DNA from: Planctomycetota bacterium
GTDB lineage: Bacteria > Planctomycetota > Planctomycetia > Planctomycetales > Planctomycetaceae
Direction: 5' to 3'
Assembly (NCBI GenBank): GCA_030836185.1
Contig: JAURQH010000016.1
Coordinates: forward strand, 1 to 38,858
DNA length: 38,858 nucleotides
This document shows, in pieces, positions 35,097-38,858 of the stretch; the stretch's first letter is position 1; every line of letters begins with the position of its first letter. Below the pieces are notes generated by a model that worked only from the letters and a program-made list of their open reading frames with translations, ran no database searches and was not told the DNA's origin. Position numbers and translations under genes: made by a program.

Positions 35097-38000
35097 TCAA
35101 TCGATGTAAATAAATTCGTTGGAGTTGAGCAGTACCTGACACAAGTTAATCAATACCTGACGACCTGCCGTGACTCCGGAAGGCGTCCCGCGATCATCTT
35201 GATGTAACTCGTTCAATTGGTTTGCGACAAACTGCATGGCAAGTTGCAACTCTTGGGGTGTTGGAGATCGCAAATAGGCCAGTTCCCACGCGGAGGCAAC
35301 CTGTTTCGGCAATTCGGCGTAGCTTTCCCGTGTTTGTGGCCCATGAAAGTCATCGGTGGCACTAAAGGCCCGACTCTCACCAGCAGGAGTTTTCAGTGTG
35401 ATGGTGACGGGCCAAGAGAATGAATCAGATGTTTCATGAGCGAGGCAGTCGGTGATCAAATCGATGGTGTCGCCCGGTTGAACATCTAGTTGGGGAACCT
35501 TTGTGGCCGCTTTGCCATTGTGGGCTTGCCACTCTCCGGCCAAAGCAATGCGCGAGGAAACAATACGTCCGCGCACTCCATCGCCATTTTCACTGCCATG
35601 TGACAGAGTTCCTGAAATGGTGAGAGTTCCTGCTGCGGGAGCAATCCAACGACGGATCGCGCTATACTCTCGCCCCGGATGACCACCTGATTGATTGACA
35701 ATCACCCAACCAATGGTTGGATCGGGGCGTTTTGATCCCCCTTGCCAATCCGATCCCGTCCAATGCGGGAGCGGAGTGAATTCGGTCAGCTTGGCCTGTT
35801 CATTAAAACGTCCGTAGCCGTATGCCCAGATGGCGGGAGGAGGCAAGGGAAGTTGTGGTAATGATTTCAGCAACTCCGCATCAAGCGGTTGCGGTTGATC
35901 GACAGCGCGTCCCGCGAGCTTCGCCGCTTGATCGAGCGTAAACTCTCCATTCATCAGCATCAAAGACTGTGTGGCAACCGTCGATACAGGACGGCGTTCG
36001 CAATTGACGTCCATCACGGGAGCATCGAAAGTCTGTAACATGGCCACCGGCTGAGAACGACGGACTTTGATATAGAGACTTCGGCGAGTCTGCGGACCAT
36101 CAACAATCACCTGTCCTGTTTCATCTTCCTTGATAGCGACAGGTCTCCCAAAGAGTTCGCGATTCAATGTCCCGGAAGCAGACATCATGCGGTCTCGCAG
36201 GATCTCGGCTTCCAAACGCTGTATTGGTTTCCGCCAGTAAAATTTGTTCTCAGGATCGATCTTGTTCATTTCAGGATCACGCATTGATGTTTGACGCCAA
36301 GCGGTCGAAGTCAGAATCAAACGGTGAAGATGTTTGAGACTCCATCCTTCTCGCATGAACTCATCAGCCAGCCAGTCGAGGAGTTCGGGATGTGTTGGAA
36401 CATCACCAAGTTTGCCGAAGTCGCTCGGCGTCGAAACCAGTCCACGACCAAAGTGATGCATCCAGACGCGATTGACCAGAACTCGGGCCACTAGAGGATG
36501 TTTTCCACTCGTCAACCACTCTGCGTATGCAAGCCGACGACCTGTGGTGGGAAGTTGATCATTGTTAACCGGAATACTTGGGCCAGCTCCTTCAGGGGCA
36601 GCGATCGTGAGTCCTGCCGGTGCAACTTCCTGTTTGGGTTGTTTGTGATCTCCACGATGAAACAATTTCGTGACCGGAACGTGACCTGGCTTTTCGTTGA
36701 GAACACGAAGAAACTCTTCCGGCTTTTTTTGTTTGCGGAGTTCGGCGATTTTCTGATCGAAGGTCTTCAGCTCTTTTGCGGCCTCAGGCAGATACTGGTA
36801 GAGAACTCCCGGGGTGATATTCACGCTCGGGTGCTTTTTCAACAATGCATTCTGATCAGCATTCCGTTCCTTGACGGGCGTTTCATAAGCCAGTCGTAGT
36901 TCCGCTCGCAGAGGCTCTTCGTATTTCTCTAACTCTTTGGACAATGCCTGAGCCATATATTCGGTTTGTTTGACCGATTTTTTAGCGGCGATCTTCTTCA
37001 CCTCGGCTTCCACTTCGGCCGCTTTTTCTCGATCAGCGGCTGTGTAGAGAGAAATTCTACGTTGAGTGGGGATTTTCCACTGCTGCCAGTCATACGCTGG
37101 TTCGAAGACCGACCGGAGCGCGAAATAGTCAATTTGCGAAATGGGATCGTAGCGATGATCGTGGCATTGGGCGCAAGCGACGCTCATTCCCAGCAGCGAT
37201 GAACTGACAATTTTAATCGTGTCTGCCATCACTTTGTTTCTTGCTTCAGGGCTGTTGTCACCTGATCCCGTTCCGTCTGCCGCCATCCGCAGAAACCCCG
37301 TTGCAGTCAGCAGTTCAATTTGCTCTGCCGTGAGGTCTCCTGCAATAGGTCCGGCAAGTTCATCTCCCGCCATTTGCTCAGTAATAAATTGATCAAACGG
37401 CTTATCCTCATTCAACGACCGAATGACATAATCGCGATATTTCCAAGCCCAAAGACGTTCCTCGTCGCGAAGTGTGTTCCCTTCGGAATCGGCGTAGCCA
37501 GCAACATCGAGCCAGTGACGCGCCCAGCGTTCGCCGTAATGGGGTGAGTCCAGTATTGAGTTGACGAGTTGTTCGTACCAATCATTGCTGGCATGGTTGT
37601 GCCAACGGGAGAGTTCATCCGGTGACGGAGGGAGTCCGGTGAGATCAAAATAGACACGTTTGATGAGAGTCAACCGGTCCGCATCGGGGGAAAAGGAAAG
37701 TCCCTCAGGCATTGCCTGTCGTAAGAAATGATCAATGGGTGTTCGGCTCTGATTGTCCTGCTTCACGGTGGGGACTTCCGGTCGATTGATCGGTTGGAAG
37801 GCCCAATAATTGCGTTCTTCAAGAGTAATCGGGATTCCGGGACCAATGGTCTCAGGTTCTGGTCGAAGAGTTTTTGCTCCTTCTGTAATCCAGCGTTCCA
37901 AGGTGGCGATTTTTTCTGCGGGAACGTGAGCTTCTCCCGGTGGCATCTCTCCACTCTTCACCCGGTCCAATAGATAGCTCGCCTCGGGGGCACTCGGTTC

Positions 38001-38237
38001 GATAGCGGCTCCCGAATCGCCACCCTTTAGCATGAACTTCACCAATCGTAAATCGAGAGAGCCATCCGGCTCCGAGGTCGCTCCATGGCAATCAAAGCAA
38101 AATTCGCGAAGGATCGGTCGGATGTCTTTCTCAAAAGATGTGGGAGACTGCGGTTCTTTCGCCTGCAATTTTTGAGGAGTGGTACTAATGACAGCACACA
38201 ACATCATAAACTTGATCGACAATGAAGCAGGATTCAT
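35097..38237 (-). CDS. PSCyt1/DUF1549/DUF1553 planctomycete cytochrome-like protein
   Basis: About 1046 residues, exported by an N-terminal signal (MNPASLSIKFMMLCAVISTT, cleavage near LQA). The PSCyt1 domain has CFDCH (Cys47, Cys50, His51), a c-type heme motif, and MPPGEAHVP. DUF1549 follows (TPIDHFLRQ, VYFDLTGLPPSPDEL, HYGERWARHWLDVAGYADSE and a second CAQCH). DUF1553 starts near RRLAYAEWLTSGKHPLVARV and includes NRVWMHHFGRGLV and WRQTSMRDPE. A beta-rich insert (about 800-970, with GREYSAIRRWIAPAAGTLTI and VQPGDTIDLITD) interrupts the DUF1553 end, which resumes at AWELAYLRSPTPQE. The start is placed at 38237, since a longer frame has no signal. It is the first gene of the DUF1501 operon. Role unresolved; electron transfer or polysaccharide breakdown have been suggested for such pairs. 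Confidence 0.9.
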   Translation of the reverse strand: MNPASLSIKFMMLCAVISTTPQKLQAKEPQSPTSFEKDIRPILREFCFDCHGATSEPDGSLDLRLVKFMLKGGDSGAAIEPSAPEASYLLDRVKSGEMPPGEAHVPAEKIATLERWITEGAKTLRPEPETIGPGIPITLEERNYWAFQPINRPEVPTVKQDNQSRTPIDHFLRQAMPEGLSFSPDADRLTLIKRVYFDLTGLPPSPDELSRWHNHASNDWYEQLVNSILDSPHYGERWARHWLDVAGYADSEGNTLRDEERLWAWKYRDYVIRSLNEDKPFDQFITEQMAGDELAGPIAGDLTAEQIELLTATGFLRMAADGTGSGDNSPEARNKVMADTIKIVSSSLLGMSVACAQCHDHRYDPISQIDYFALRSVFEPAYDWQQWKIPTQRRISLYTAADREKAAEVEAEVKKIAAKKSVKQTEYMAQALSKELEKYEEPLRAELRLAYETPVKERNADQNALLKKHPSVNITPGVLYQYLPEAAKELKTFDQKIAELRKQKKPEEFLRVLNEKPGHVPVTKLFHRGDHKQPKQEVAPAGLTIAAPEGAGPSIPVNNDQLPTTGRRLAYAEWLTSGKHPLVARVLVNRVWMHHFGRGLVSTPSDFGKLGDVPTHPELLDWLADEFMREGWSLKHLHRLILTSTAWRQTSMRDPEMNKIDPENKFYWRKPIQRLEAEILRDRMMSASGTLNRELFGRPVAIKEDETGQVIVDGPQTRRSLYIKVRRSQPVAMLQTFDAPVMDVNCERRPVSTVATQSLMLMNGEFTLDQAAKLAGRAVDQPQPLDAELLKSLPQLPLPPPAIWAYGYGRFNEQAKLTEFTPLPHWTGSDWQGGSKRPDPTIGWVIVNQSGGHPGREYSAIRRWIAPAAGTLTISGTLSHGSENGDGVRGRIVSSRIALAGEWQAHNGKAATKVPQLDVQPGDTIDLITDCLAHETSDSFSWPVTITLKTPAGESRAFSATDDFHGPQTRESYAELPKQVASAWELAYLRSPTPQELQLAMQFVANQLNELHQDDRGTPSGVTAGRQVLINLCQVLLNSNEFIYID

Positions 38238-38440
38238 GGCGGGAGCCTGATACAGCTTGGACGACTTGAAAAAACGACAATCGGCGAGTGAGAACATTGA
38301 AAAGTGGAGGAGGGACGTTTTGGGGGGTGTGTCTCTATTATCGACTCTGAATACATACATGCAAGAGCGTTCTTCAGACGACTTGCTTGTAAATCATTTT
38401 TACCGGAAGAAACTCAACGAAATTTCTCATGGAAATCGCA

Positions 38441-38740
38441 TCATTCACGGCGTTCGCAGACATGGAACAAGCCCGTGGCATCATCGTAGCGATAGCCGGC
38501 ATACAAAGTTTCCCAGTCGTCGTTTTGTAACTCCAATAATCTTTCAACCAGCGTGCCGTCGACATTGGTGTCCCGCTCTCTGACCATCTGGACATCGACA
38601 TAGCGGAGCCTCCAGACATATTGTCGATTGAGTTCGGTGTCGGTATCAATGCTTTTTCCGTTCTCTTTCAGAGGAGACCCGATCAAGTTTCCATCAGTTT
38701 GGTGAGTGCCCCAAACGAGTGCCCCAAACGAGGGAGTCAA
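38441..38740 (-). pseudogene. Rhs/YD-repeat protein relic with internal deletion
   Basis: The minus-strand frame carries YVWRLRYVDVQMVRERDTN (from about 38620), then LLELQNDDWETL, and directly GYRYDDATGLFHVCERRE before a stop. In Rhs repeat-associated core proteins the YVWxxRYVDAPVxRDRD segment and the GYRYDxETGLYHVRNR segment are separated by a longer region. Here they are fused, so an internal piece is missing. The N-terminal repeats and the C-terminal toxin part are also gone. The 40 codons before YVW do not look Rhs-like. The fragment sits between the PSCyt1 gene and a tRNA. Confidence 0.72.
38704..38729. repeat. 13-bp tandem duplication
   Basis: GAGTGCCCCAAAC occurs twice in direct succession (38704-38716 and 38717-38729). 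It lies at the 5' end of the frame that contains the Rhs relic and shows that this spacer has rearranged. Confidence 0.85.
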
Positions 38741-38784
38741 TGCGGGTGTCAGTCACGCATAGCACAGCATGCCAGCGCATAGAG

Positions 38785-38830
38785 AAACCCCTTGTCTGCA
38801 GGAGTTATTCGCTCCAGAGTAAGGGGTTTT
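38785..38830 (-). terminator. Hairpin terminator after the edge tRNA
   Basis: AAACCCCTT (38785-38793) pairs with AAGGGGTTT (38821-38829), and an inner GGAG/CTCC (38801-38804 / 38812-38815) extends the fold. It lies eight bases beyond the 3' end of the minus-strand tRNA. T-runs are short on both sides, so it is a likely rather than certain terminator. Confidence 0.6.
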
Positions 38831-38837
38831 CTGCAAA

Positions 38838-38858
38838 TGGGGCTGACAGGAATCGAAC
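38838..38858 (-). tRNA. Partial tRNA (3' end), cut by the window edge
   Basis: Read on the minus strand, the last 21 bases give GTTCGATT (T loop), CCTGT (3' half of the T stem), CAGCCCC (acceptor 3' strand) and discriminator A. The anticodon lies beyond the window, so the amino acid is unknown. No CCA is encoded. Confidence 0.7.

Overview
The window looks like an ordinary chromosomal stretch from a member of the Planctomycetota, probably order Planctomycetales. The evidence is in the proteins: a PSCyt1/DUF1549/DUF1553 protein (35097-38237) followed by a Tat-exported DUF1501 protein (33598-35037), a Planctomycetes/Verrucomicrobia-type small basic protein (4832-5038), secreted proteins whose mature ends carry a VRISD motif, and many large exported proteins of unknown role. 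No genus can be assigned from sequence alone. All functional calls rest on motifs I could read; no database search was run.

Layout. 1-460 is non-coding, with hairpins and an imperfect 23-bp tandem repeat. 461-5038 (minus) holds an exported hydrolase-like protein that lacks the catalytic serine, a GH3-type acyl-adenylating enzyme and the small basic protein. ilvB (5359-7218) has a clear terminator and no neighbouring ilvN. 7298-8812 (minus) is a groES-epimerase pair. An exported TPR protein (9051-11603) ends in a bidirectional terminator facing an operon of three small secreted proteins (11651-13777, minus). A type IIA topoisomerase A/B pair follows (14253-18591), then a membrane glycosyltransferase, an exported unknown protein next to a DinB-fold protein, and a translationally coupled aroA-rsmB pair.

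24885-30041 contains an exported or membrane-anchored unknown protein, an orphan HicB-like protein, a large lipoprotein joining a LecA-like domain to an alkaline-phosphatase-superfamily domain, and a PfkB sugar kinase. 30042-31020 is a tRNA island: a decayed ISL3-type transposase N-terminus, tRNA-Pro(GGG), tRNA-Ser(TGA) and hairpin terminators. The right part carries a Tat-exported unknown protein, an SDR oxidoreductase and the DUF1501/PSCyt1 operon. The right edge has an Rhs/YD-repeat relic with an apparent internal deletion and the 3' end of a further tRNA on the minus strand.

Most genes are housekeeping (branched-chain and aromatic amino acid synthesis, rRNA methylation, DNA topology, protein folding) mixed with planctomycete-type exported proteins. 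I saw no CRISPR array, no intact mobile element and no complete defence system. The most unusual items are the apparent pseudo-hydrolase, the secreted CXX-array protein in its three-gene operon, the divergent topoisomerase A subunit, the lectin-phosphatase fusion and the two gene relics next to tRNAs.
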